This document shows, one piece after another, positions 1 to 5,879 of a stretch of DNA of 11,120 bases. Source of the DNA: Deltaproteobacteria bacterium (lineage in GTDB: Bacteria > UBA10199 > DSSB01). The first letter of the stretch is position 1. The number at the start of each line of letters is the position of its first letter. The notes under the pieces were generated by a model. The model was not told the origin of the DNA. It did not search any database and saw only the letters and a list, made by a program, of their open reading frames with translations. The stretch lies in assembly GCA_020440745.1 (NCBI GenBank), contig JAGRNM010000017.1, positions 2,401-13,520 of the forward strand. The letters are read 5' to 3'. Made by a program: the position numbers and the translations under genes.

Positions 1-565
1 CTTCAGGAAATGCGAAAAAAAATTGCAAGTCTCCCTGATTATAATGCTCAATTTGACAAGCTCGGCCACGCCCTTCTTGTTTAAAAAAGTAAGCACTTAT
101 TTTTTGAGATAGGATTTTTATGATGTTTGGCTCCACTTGTAGCTCTAGCTTAGGTAGGCCAATAATCTTTCTCCAATAGCGAGAATCGTAATAATAACGG
201 CTAACGGTAAAGGCTTCCTTAAAGAGATCGGGAAATTTCAGGAAGCACCAAAACGATTTAATTATAGAATCCTCAAGCAACTCAAAATCTTTAGCAATTG
301 GTACGTTGGATAATTGAGATACTTCCAAAATAGATAAAATTCCACCTTCATTTCCTAAGGCAAAAATATTTCGAAAATCTTTATCGATCTTATCATATTC
401 AGGCTTTGAAATAGATTCGAGATTTTCAACAAGGGTATCAATGGCTTTTCTTTTAGGGATTTGAGAAAAATCAAACTCTAAAAACAAATTTTTAGATTGA
501 AAGTATTGTTGAAGAAAATCTGAAGGAATTTTCCTAAAAAAGGACTTCGGGGAATAATTTTTCAA
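1..565 (-). CDS. Uncharacterised protein, N-terminal part, cut by left edge
   Basis: Reading leftwards from 565, one frame stays open to the window edge and gives about 188 residues. It begins LKNYSPKSFFRKIPSDFL and contains a YYYDSRYWRKIIGLP stretch near residue 125. At the cut end it has EGRGRACQIEHYNQGD followed by FFFAFPE. I know no function for it. The combination of an SFFR..PSDFL..YF start and a late GRGR..(I/V)EHY...FFF.(F/Y)P block resembles, from memory, an uncharacterised conserved bacterial family, but I cannot name it. The start is TTG at 565-563, preceded by a GAGG Shine-Dalgarno 9 nt away. In-frame stops lie directly upstream, so no longer start exists in this frame. A second reading is possible: an ATG frame opens at about 602 (MKKVMKLAEVSDLEKLFPEV) and stops at a T6 run. 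A one-base slip there would join it to this frame. I prefer the TTG start. The gene diverges from the Nmad2 gene. Confidence 0.72.
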   Translation of the reverse strand, partial: MKNYSPKSFFRKIPSDFLQQYFQSKNLFLEFDFSQIPKRKAIDTLVENLESISKPEYDKIDKDFRNIFALGNEGGILSILEVSQLSNVPIAKDFELLEDSIIKSFWCFLKFPDLFKEAFTVSRYYYDSRYWRKIIGLPKLELQVEPNIIKILSQKISAYFFKQEGRGRACQIEHYNQGDLQFFFAFPE

Positions 566-574
566 GATCGCTTA

Positions 575-578
575 CCTC
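575..578 (-). promoter_or_regulatory. Shine-Dalgarno GAGG deciding a TTG start
   Basis: On the minus strand GAGG lies 9 nt before the TTG at 565. It is the only good ribosome binding site near the open frame, and stops in the same frame lie just upstream (TAA right after GAGG). This supports TTG rather than an upstream ATG. Confidence 0.5.
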
Positions 579-626
579 GGCTAATTTCATTACTTTTTTC
601 ATAAGTTTCCCCGGATAACCTTGTGA

Positions 627-640
627 TGTCTTTCTAGACA
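627..640. repeat. Short inverted repeat TGTCT-TTCT-AGACA upstream of Nmad2
   Basis: A 5-bp perfect inverted repeat with a 4-nt centre lies in the 77-bp divergent gap, 2 bp before ATG643. It could be an operator for the divergent pair, but it is short enough to occur by chance. Confidence 0.25.
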
Positions 641-642
641 AT

Positions 643-1290
643 ATGACCAAAATTCGCAATGTCATAATAGTGAAATGCTTTGTTTATAAATTAATCGTCG
701 ATATGGGAACAGCCCCATGTCCTCAAAATGGGCTACTGAGTTTGGCTATTTGTAAACCAGTGATCCGAAGATGTGCTCAAGTAGACGACTGGTTATTTGG
801 TTTTGGTGGAAAACCTTTGGACGGGCGTTTGATCTATATCGCCCAAATCACAGAGCGCCTAGAAAACGGGATTTATTATAAACTTCAAAAGCATGCTAGA
901 CGCCTTGACTGCATTTATCGTCATCAAAAAGGAAAAGCAAAACGTAAAGTAAATGCCTTGGTCCATGAAGAATACAACCTACCTCATGATGTCGGTCTAA
1001 AGTTTGAACGTGGCCATGTTTTGTTGAGTACCAATTTTCGTTATCTTGGCGGGAAAGGTACTACTGAATACAAAAGAAAATTTCCTAAGCTCGCTGCATG
1101 GGTAGCAAAGGGTACCCAAGGTCACCGCTTCCCGCCTTCCCCTGAAATTGAAGCAGAGCTTTTTAAACTCCAAAAATCCATTTGGAAACAATACCCGCGA
1201 AAAATTATTGGCAAGCCTTCCGACCCCATCGAGGAAGCGTGCCAACCAAAGAATAAGAGCTTGTCAAAATTCTGTAAGGTAGTTTGCTAG
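643..1290 (+). CDS. Nmad2-type (nucleotide modification associated domain 2) protein
   Basis: This 215-residue protein matches, by motif recall, the Nmad2 family, which comparative genomics predicts to be associated with DNA base modification. The diagnostic block runs from residue 13 to about 72: FVYKLIVD, then GTAPCPQNGLLSLAICKP, IRR.AQVDDW, FGFGG and GRLIYIAQITE. Later come DCIYR (89-93), VHEEYNLPHDVG (107-118), VLLSTNFRYLGGKG (126-139) and a C-terminal stretch with HR and IIGKPSD. The domain fills nearly the whole protein, so no partner enzyme is fused. The true start is uncertain. ATG643 lacks a Shine-Dalgarno, and the family normally begins at the VKCFVYK position, which fits a GTG at 670. 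Neither start has a convincing ribosome site. The protein is soluble, with no signal peptide. It diverges from the unknown gene at 1-565, and a small inverted repeat (627-640) sits just upstream. Biochemical function and substrate are not established here. Modification of, or binding to, modified DNA is inference from the family. Confidence 0.82.
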   Translation: MTKIRNVIIVKCFVYKLIVDMGTAPCPQNGLLSLAICKPVIRRCAQVDDWLFGFGGKPLDGRLIYIAQITERLENGIYYKLQKHARRLDCIYRHQKGKAKRKVNALVHEEYNLPHDVGLKFERGHVLLSTNFRYLGGKGTTEYKRKFPKLAAWVAKGTQGHRFPPSPEIEAELFKLQKSIWKQYPRKIIGKPSDPIEEACQPKNKSLSKFCKVVC

Positions 1291-1493
1291 CGAGTTATTT
1301 AAGCTGCTTCTTGTTCTAGTAGTTTTTGAATGGTTGTTACCATAGGTTTAAAATGCAGAATTTGGGAGTAGCACCGAGTTCGTAATGTGTTCAAGAAGGG
1401 GAGTTACTCAATCTTGGAAAAGACACTGATCTCAAAGTTGAAAAAGTTAGAAATACTGACTAACACTCTTCTTTAACTAATAAGATATTTAAA
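1291..1493. other. Non-coding gap after Nmad2, with a short open frame
   Basis: No convincing gene lies here. On the minus strand 1299-1403 encodes a 34-residue open tail (LPFLNTLRTRCYSQ, later MVTTIQKLLEQEAA) with protein-like composition. It could be the decayed 3' end of a lost gene, perhaps a mobile-element remnant, but I recognise no family. Confidence 0.25.
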
Positions 1494-1530
1494 AAAATCC
1501 CCTCAAAAACTTAGCTTCTGAGGGGATTTT
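1494..1530 (-). terminator. Intrinsic terminator of the protease gene
   Basis: A 12-bp perfect stem (arms 1494-1505 and 1519-1530, core TCCCCTCA/TGAGGGGA) encloses a 13-nt loop. Read on the minus strand it is followed by an uninterrupted T run (seven T counting those in the stem base), which fits a Rho-independent terminator about 45 bp past the protease stop. The plus-strand side also carries TTTT after GAGGGGA, so it may stop Nmad2 transcripts as well. Confidence 0.85.
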
Positions 1531-1543
1531 AAAATGACACAAA

Positions 1544-1561
1544 TTTGGTATTTATTACCAA
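1544..1561. repeat. Small inverted repeat TTGGTA/TACCAA
   Basis: A 6-bp inverted repeat with a TTTAT centre lies between the protease stop codon and its terminator. It may add a small 3' hairpin to the transcript. No other role is visible. Confidence 0.3.
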
Positions 1562-1573
1562 GTATCCATAGTT

Positions 1574-3760
1574 TTAGAACAACTGAAGCTCCGGTAAAAA
1601 ACCTCCCATCTCATTGGGATTATCGCCTCGATTTTCCGTGTCTTCCAGACCAAGCCTGCCATTCCAATTAACACCCCAACACTTGACCTTGCCTTGCTGA
1701 CTCAAGGCACAAGCATGAAACCCAGCGGCAAAGATTCTTCTTATTGGATCATTGAAAGCAAAACCGATGTCGAGTTCTGGTAAATTAGTCCCCATCTCAT
1801 TGGGATCATCGCCTCTAGCCTCTGTATCGCCAAGACCTAGCTGCCCATAATCATTTCTTCCCCAACATTTAACTCTACCTTGAGCACTCAGGGCGCAGGT
1901 ATAAGACGCTCCCGCTACAATACTTTTTACAGGATCATTGGAGGCAAAGCCAAGGTCCACTTCTGGTAAATTAAATCCCATCTCATTGGGATCATCGCCA
2001 AGAAAATCGTTATACCCAAGACCCAATTGACCCTCAGTATTTCTGCCCCAACATTTTACTTTTCCTTCATGGCTCAATACGCAGCTATGGGATGCTCCAA
2101 GCGCCACCTTTTGGACAAGATCATAAAAAGTAAAACCAAAGCCAGACCCTGTTAAATTAAATCCCATCTCATTGGGATCATCGCCTCGATCTTCTGTATC
2201 GCCAAGACCTAGTTGACCATTAGAATTATATCCCCAACACTTGACCATATCTTTTTCCAAAATATAACAAGAGTGAGAAGACCCTAGACTAAGATCATTA
2301 GCTTCTGAAATCATCAAACTGACCGCTGCGGTGAGATCGATTCTTGGTTTTACTAGACCGTTACGGGAGTCTAATATCGGCACTCCTGTTTGGACAAGGT
2401 AATCAACTGTTTCGTCAAGCGTCGCGTGAGGGTTGGCATTGGGTGCTCGAAGTATGGCAATGGCCCCGGCAACATGGGGGGCTGCCATTGAAGTGCCGGA
2501 TTTTGTGCTCCCTGCCGCCGTGATACGAGTGCCAGGCGCCAATAAAGTCAAAAAAGAACTACTATTAGAATAACAAGGGACTTGATCCGCTGCTGTTGTG
2601 GGATCGCTGCAGCCCACTTGATAACTGACCGGTCCAAGATCGTCATCATAGACCGAGCCAACACTGACAGCCCCCGGAGCACAGGCGGGACTGATGATTC
2701 CATTGGTAAAACCGTCATTCCCAGAGGCGGCAACAGGCACCACTCCCATACTGCGTGCCTCAGCAAAAGGAGTATTTGCCCAACTCAGAGGACAAATTTG
2801 AGTATAATAACCACCACCCAGACTAAAGTTCATCGCTACAATATTAAGCTGCACCTGATTTGCAATAACCCAATCAATAGCGTCAGTAATATCACCGTTT
2901 GAAGCTCCCCAGTAACCAACAGGACTTTCTGTAAAAACATCTAGGGACGCAATCTTGGTGCCTGGAGCCGTGCCTGCTACAATGCCAGCCACATTGCTGC
3001 CGTGTCCCAGATCATCAAGCTGACCATCGTCCGGAGCAAAGTCTTGAGCAAAGATAACGCGACATCCTGGTCCCGCTGTAACACAAGATCCAAAGTCCGG
3101 GTGGGTATAATCAACCCCTGTATCCAATACCGCAACCGTTGTTCCGACACCGGAAAATCCGTGATCTACAATCTGAGGCTGATTAATTAAGGGAAGGCTT
3201 TGGGATAGGGTCATCTCTAAATATTCTATTGCATAAACTCTCTCCACTCGATCATTGTTTAATAGCTCAACAAGATCGCTTGGGCTAGCAAGCTGTAAGT
3301 GCAGCATGGGTAGATAAGAATACTGATGAAGTATGGTCACCACCATTGTCTGAACCGAAGCAAAAAAATCTTCTTTTACTTGGTTATAATAATTAGCTTT
3401 CTCCTCAATCCAAAGAGTGCGCTCCTCAGGCTCTGATGGGGCGGGTCCTGGAATAGCTTCGTAGCTTAGTTGTAAAATTAATTCTGGTTCTTCTGAGTTA
3501 AGCAATTGCTCAAGATCTTCTGGTGAGACCTTATTAAGAGCTGCTTCGCTTAAATCTTCGTAAGTCTTTACCTCAGAAGGCTCTTCTTCTGATTCTGTTG
3601 TTGTGGGAATTTCATTGAGGGGAGTAAAACTGTTTGAACAAGCACTTATAACCATGGCACAAGCTGCAACTAAAACCAGGAGGGTTATTTTTCTTCTATT
3701 TTTTATCTTATTGAATAAAGCGACTGCCTCATCAATCCTCAATTGCACCTTTGTTTTCAT
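1574..3760 (-). CDS. Lipoprotein subtilisin-like S8 protease with RCC1 repeats
   Basis: This 728-residue protein is a predicted surface or periplasmic lipoprotein. It has a basic n-region (residues 1-24), a hydrophobic stretch (25-40) and a lipobox ISA-Cys41. An acidic, Thr/Glu/Pro-rich linker follows. Residues about 92-195 look like an inhibitor-I9-type propeptide (LHLQLASPSDLVELL, then VERVYAIEYLE). The S8 catalytic domain spans about 200-485. Asp213 is in VAVLDTGVD, His253 in GHGSNVAGIVAG, the oxyanion Asn348 in AASGNDG and Ser424 in SGTSMAAPHVAG, so the triad is complete and activity is likely. From 491 there are four RCC1-type beta-propeller repeats with a strict 62-residue period. Each carries a Cys pair (498/508, 560/570, 622/632, 684/694) in an HSC...VKCWG...GQLGLG pattern. 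The last repeat stops about 10 residues early, giving fewer blades than the usual seven. The ATG is well supported by AAGGAGA about 7 nt upstream. The gene is monocistronic, ends at a terminator, and diverges from a LuxR-type regulator that might control it. The target protein is unknown. Confidence 0.93.
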   Translation of the reverse strand: MKTKVQLRIDEAVALFNKIKNRRKITLLVLVAACAMVISACSNSFTPLNEIPTTTESEEEPSEVKTYEDLSEAALNKVSPEDLEQLLNSEEPELILQLSYEAIPGPAPSEPEERTLWIEEKANYYNQVKEDFFASVQTMVVTILHQYSYLPMLHLQLASPSDLVELLNNDRVERVYAIEYLEMTLSQSLPLINQPQIVDHGFSGVGTTVAVLDTGVDYTHPDFGSCVTAGPGCRVIFAQDFAPDDGQLDDLGHGSNVAGIVAGTAPGTKIASLDVFTESPVGYWGASNGDITDAIDWVIANQVQLNIVAMNFSLGGGYYTQICPLSWANTPFAEARSMGVVPVAASGNDGFTNGIISPACAPGAVSVGSVYDDDLGPVSYQVGCSDPTTAADQVPCYSNSSSFLTLLAPGTRITAAGSTKSGTSMAAPHVAGAIAILRAPNANPHATLDETVDYLVQTGVPILDSRNGLVKPRIDLTAAVSLMISEANDLSLGSSHSCYILEKDMVKCWGYNSNGQLGLGDTEDRGDDPNEMGFNLTGSGFGFTFYDLVQKVALGASHSCVLSHEGKVKCWGRNTEGQLGLGYNDFLGDDPNEMGFNLPEVDLGFASNDPVKSIVAGASYTCALSAQGRVKCWGRNDYGQLGLGDTEARGDDPNEMGTNLPELDIGFAFNDPIRRIFAAGFHACALSQQGKVKCWGVNWNGRLGLEDTENRGDNPNEMGGFLPELQLF
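1577..2290 (-). repeat. Four tandem 186-bp RCC1-coding repeats
   Basis: The segment TCATTGGGAT recurs at 1611, 1797, 1983 and 2169, exactly 186 bp apart. Units run 2290-2105, 2104-1919, 1918-1733 and a shortened 1732-1577. Each encodes one RCC1-like blade. The perfect spacing and high identity around the GDDPNEMG block suggest recent duplication or gene conversion between units, and allow unit gain or loss by recombination. Confidence 0.9.
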
Positions 3761-3794
3761 AGTGGGATCTCCTTTTTATTTTTATATTAAGGGG

Positions 3795-3823
3795 ATTTAA
3801 TTTTTTCTAAATACTTCTATCAA
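3795..3823 (-). promoter_or_regulatory. Candidate promoter of the protease gene
   Basis: On the minus strand TTGATA (3823-3818) and TTAAAT (3800-3795) are 17 bp apart. This fits a sigma70-type promoter with a roughly 28-nt leader before the ATG at 3760. The surrounding DNA is AT-rich, so a chance match is possible. Confidence 0.4.
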
Positions 3824-3847
3824 AATCAAATCCCTCACCCGGAGATC

Positions 3848-3928
3848 CTTAGCTTAGTTAAGTCAGCTAACAGTTTTTAACTTAGTAAAAAAGAAGATAA
3901 TCATCTTGCTTAGGAAAACTAAGGCAAG
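3848..3928. promoter_or_regulatory. Cluster of CTTAG motifs and hairpin in the divergent region
   Basis: CTTAG occurs at 3848, 3853, 3881 and 3909, the last three exactly 28 bp apart, and once inverted (CTAAG, 3919-3923). The segment 3905-3928 folds as CTTGCTTAG-GAAAA-CTAA(G)GCAAG with one bulged G and lacks a T run, so it is not a terminator. It lies upstream of the protease promoter candidate and could be a regulator-binding region. Confidence 0.3.
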
Positions 3929-3944
3929 AAAAACCATATTACAA

Positions 3945-3960
3945 TAGTCCGATCGGACTA
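3945..3960. promoter_or_regulatory. Perfect 16-bp palindrome TAGTCCGATCGGACTA, likely operator
   Basis: This uninterrupted dyad lies between the divergent protease and LuxR-type regulator genes. It ends 10 bp before the TTGACA of the regulator's candidate promoter, so its centre is near -53. It is GC-rich in an AT-rich gap, which makes chance less likely. Size and symmetry fit a dimeric HTH binding site. Binding by the neighbouring LuxR-type protein is inference. Confidence 0.55.
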
Positions 3961-3970
3961 GTCCTCTTGT

Positions 3971-3999
3971 TTGACAACCATCCTTTTCAACAGTATTGG
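3971..3999 (+). promoter_or_regulatory. Candidate sigma70 promoter of the LuxR-type regulator
   Basis: A consensus -35 box TTGACA (3971-3976) is followed after 17 bp by TATTGG (3994-3999), a weak -10. A strong -35 with a poor -10 fits a regulated promoter. The transcript would start near 4006, about 45 nt before the ATG. Confidence 0.5.
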
Positions 4000-4050
4000 G
4001 AATGATTAAAAAAAATAAAAACGTCCGGGTAGATTTTTTAAGGAGCTTCT

Positions 4051-5289
4051 ATGCCTCACCCACTCGGACCTTTAAAATCTAGTAATTTTGAAGAACATCT
4101 CAAAGCTTCCAGCCGCTTGCTAAAAAATGCTCTTAACCGAGAGGCGCTTGATACTTCTTTTCCTTGGAATCAACTGCTCAATTATGTTTCTAAAATCTTA
4201 GAAATGGACTCAGGTTTTATTTCTATTAATGATAAAGACCCAAAAAATTATTTTAAAATTATCGATCCAGTGGCCATTACCTGGCCTAAGGAAGGGGTTG
4301 ATGCCTTCTTTGAAGCCAATTGGATTGATGATTTTCATAACCGTAAAGCACTAGTTAAGCTGTATCAAAGGATAGGTCACTCTTCTACCACCGAGCAAGT
4401 CGCTAATCTCAAAAGCTTTCGCAAGACTGCTTTTTATAACGAATTTTGCCGACCCTACGAAGTCCCTAATACTCTAGCGATTGGTTTTTCCCTCAACAAA
4501 AACCAGTGGGGTATTTTGAGTTTCTATAAACCCGGTGTAGACTTTAAAGTCCATGCCTTAATGCGACGTTTTTGTTCGGATTTATCCGAAGATCTCGCTA
4601 TGGCTCTTAGTCACCGCATCTTACTTAAAAAACTTCTCGCTACTCAAGGCAGCTTAGACCGTTTGCAATGGGGACTTATTCTCCTTGATGAAATGGGCTT
4701 TGTCCAAGCTTGTAATAAACGAGCAGAAGAAATCTTAAGACTAGGCGACCCTTTATTAATAAAACATAAAAAACTAGTAACAACTGACATGGCCCATACA
4801 GAAAAACTAAACGACTTATGCCAACGAACCCTGCGTGGAGAAAGTCGCCAAAGAGAAAATCAAATCCTAATCAAAAGCTCTTCCGGAAATCCCCCTCTAC
4901 AAATTATTGTAGCCTCTCTAGACCATCAAATCTCTGATTCCCTCTTAGGGGGCTATGTTCCCACTGCTCTCTTTATTAACTGGCCTTATTTTCAGGAGAG
5001 TATCCCCGTAGATATTGATGAAATCTTTCGAGAGTTTTACGGCTGTGGTCCAAAACAAGCTCAGGTAGCTACTCTTTTTAGCCAAGGTTTGAGCGAATCA
5101 GAAATCGCCAAAAAAATGGATATTGCTAAAAATACTGTCCGAGGTCATTTAGCAACCGTCCGAGAAAAATTAAAAAATTTTCACCAAAAAACAAGTTCCC
5201 ATAAAAGACTTTTTCCCGATATCTCTAACCGCCATCAGTTTTTGCTACGCCCCGATCAAGACCTTAGAAAAAATAAATTGAAAATTTAA
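4051..5289 (+). CDS. LuxR-family HTH regulator with GAF/PAS-like sensor region
   Basis: This 412-residue cytoplasmic DNA-binding regulator has a LuxR/GerE-type helix-turn-helix at about 331-374. The HTH reads GPKQAQVATLFSQGLSESEI, then KKMDIAKNTVRGHLATVREKL, with typical recognition-helix residues NTVRGHL. Residues about 36-190 look like a GAF-type sensor (GFISIN, then WGILSFYK). Residues about 205-290 look like a PAS-type segment (GLILLDEMGFVQACNKRAEEIL). I see no acyl-homoserine-lactone pocket signature or response-regulator receiver domain, so the signal is unknown. The ATG is firmly placed by AAGGAG 5 nt upstream (4040-4045). The C-terminal 38 residues after the HTH are basic and probably disordered. 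The gene diverges from the S8 lipoprotein gene. The intervening palindrome and consensus -35 suggest autoregulation and possible control of the protease. Its 3' end lies 5 bp from the stop of gloA on the opposite strand. Confidence 0.87.
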   Translation: MPHPLGPLKSSNFEEHLKASSRLLKNALNREALDTSFPWNQLLNYVSKILEMDSGFISINDKDPKNYFKIIDPVAITWPKEGVDAFFEANWIDDFHNRKALVKLYQRIGHSSTTEQVANLKSFRKTAFYNEFCRPYEVPNTLAIGFSLNKNQWGILSFYKPGVDFKVHALMRRFCSDLSEDLAMALSHRILLKKLLATQGSLDRLQWGLILLDEMGFVQACNKRAEEILRLGDPLLIKHKKLVTTDMAHTEKLNDLCQRTLRGESRQRENQILIKSSSGNPPLQIIVASLDHQISDSLLGGYVPTALFINWPYFQESIPVDIDEIFREFYGCGPKQAQVATLFSQGLSESEIAKKMDIAKNTVRGHLATVREKLKNFHQKTSSHKRLFPDISNRHQFLLRPDQDLRKNKLKI

Positions 5290-5294
5290 AAAAC

Positions 5295-5735
5295 TTACCA
5301 CGCACCCAAATTCTCCATAGAGACCCAAGGCTCCTGCACTGGCAAAGGATCTCCCTTTTGCAATAACTCGATAGAAATCCCATCGGGACTTTTAATAAAA
5401 GCCATATAACCATCTCTAGGTGGACGATGAATCACGACACCCGCCTTTTGAAGTTTTTCACAAGTCTTATAAATATCATCCACACGATAAGCTAAGTGAC
5501 CAAAGTTGCGCCCGCCAGTGTATTCCTCTGGATCCCAATTATAGGTTAGCTCCACCAAAGGCGCTTGATCTTTTTTAGCCCGCTCCAAATCTTCTGGTGC
5601 CGCTAAAAAAACCAAAGTAAAACGACCCTTCTCATGCTCCTTACGACTGACTTCCACCAATCCAAGATGACCACAAAAAAAGTCTAAAGACTCTTCTAAA
5701 TGACTCACCCTAATCATGGTATGTAAGTATTGCAT
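5295..5735 (-). CDS. gloA: Lactoylglutathione lyase (glyoxalase I)
   Basis: This 146-residue cytosolic metalloenzyme converts the methylglyoxal-glutathione hemithioacetal to S-lactoylglutathione, the first step of methylglyoxal detoxification. It starts MQYLHTMIRVSHLEESLDFF, very close to the classic glyoxalase I N-terminus. All four expected metal ligands are visible: His5, Glu62 (in VELTYNWD), His80 (in GHLAYRVDD) and Glu123 (in GISIELLQ). It lacks the insertions of the longer Zn-type enzymes, so it most resembles the short, Ni/Co-type bacterial form. The C-terminus is slightly extended (QEPWVSMENLGAW). AAGGAGAC 5 nt before the ATG confirms the start. It is transcribed away from uup and converges with the LuxR-type gene with no terminator between them. 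No glyoxalase II gene is in the window. Confidence 0.94.
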   Translation of the reverse strand: MQYLHTMIRVSHLEESLDFFCGHLGLVEVSRKEHEKGRFTLVFLAAPEDLERAKKDQAPLVELTYNWDPEEYTGGRNFGHLAYRVDDIYKTCEKLQKAGVVIHRPPRDGYMAFIKSPDGISIELLQKGDPLPVQEPWVSMENLGAW

Positions 5736-5794
5736 AAGCTGTCTCCTTAGCTTAAAAAATCTTTATTCATACTACTCGCTCTTCTTTGAGCCCA

Positions 5795-5808
5795 AGAAGC
5801 AGGCTTCT
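5795..5808. promoter_or_regulatory. Inverted repeat AGAAGC-AG-GCTTCT between gloA and uup
   Basis: A perfect 6-bp dyad with a 2-bp centre lies in the 144-bp divergent gap. A weak plus-strand promoter match (TTGAGC 5786-5791, 16 bp, TATTCT 5808-5813) overlaps it, so it could be an operator. Evidence is motif-level only. Confidence 0.3.
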
Positions 5809-5879
5809 ATTCTTTGAATACCCACCCTCCTTTAATAAGCCTTGAATTTCCCCCCGTCCAGTTTTAAAAGTCTCCCTTC

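Noticed and set aside
1299..1403. 34-residue minus-strand open frame resembling a protein tail
   Set aside because: No start codon with a ribosome site, no recognisable family, and too short. Kept only as a note in the gap entry.
1574..1576. Protease gene as a broken pseudogene because its last blade is short
   Set aside because: The catalytic domain is intact and a proper terminator follows the stop by about 45 bp. Shortening is noted as an oddity but not as loss of function.
1577..2290. The 186-bp repeats as a CRISPR or other non-coding array
   Set aside because: The period is an exact multiple of three, the frame is open throughout, and each unit encodes an RCC1-like blade.
2582..2902. 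Plus-strand open frames opposite the protease
   Set aside because: They run antisense to a gene with intact catalytic motifs and show no family motifs or ribosome sites; they are shadows of the coding strand.
3945..3960. Palindrome as a classical lux box for acyl-homoserine lactone signalling
   Set aside because: The neighbouring regulator has no autoinducer-domain signature, no luxI-like synthase is present, and the site centre is near -53 rather than overlapping -35.
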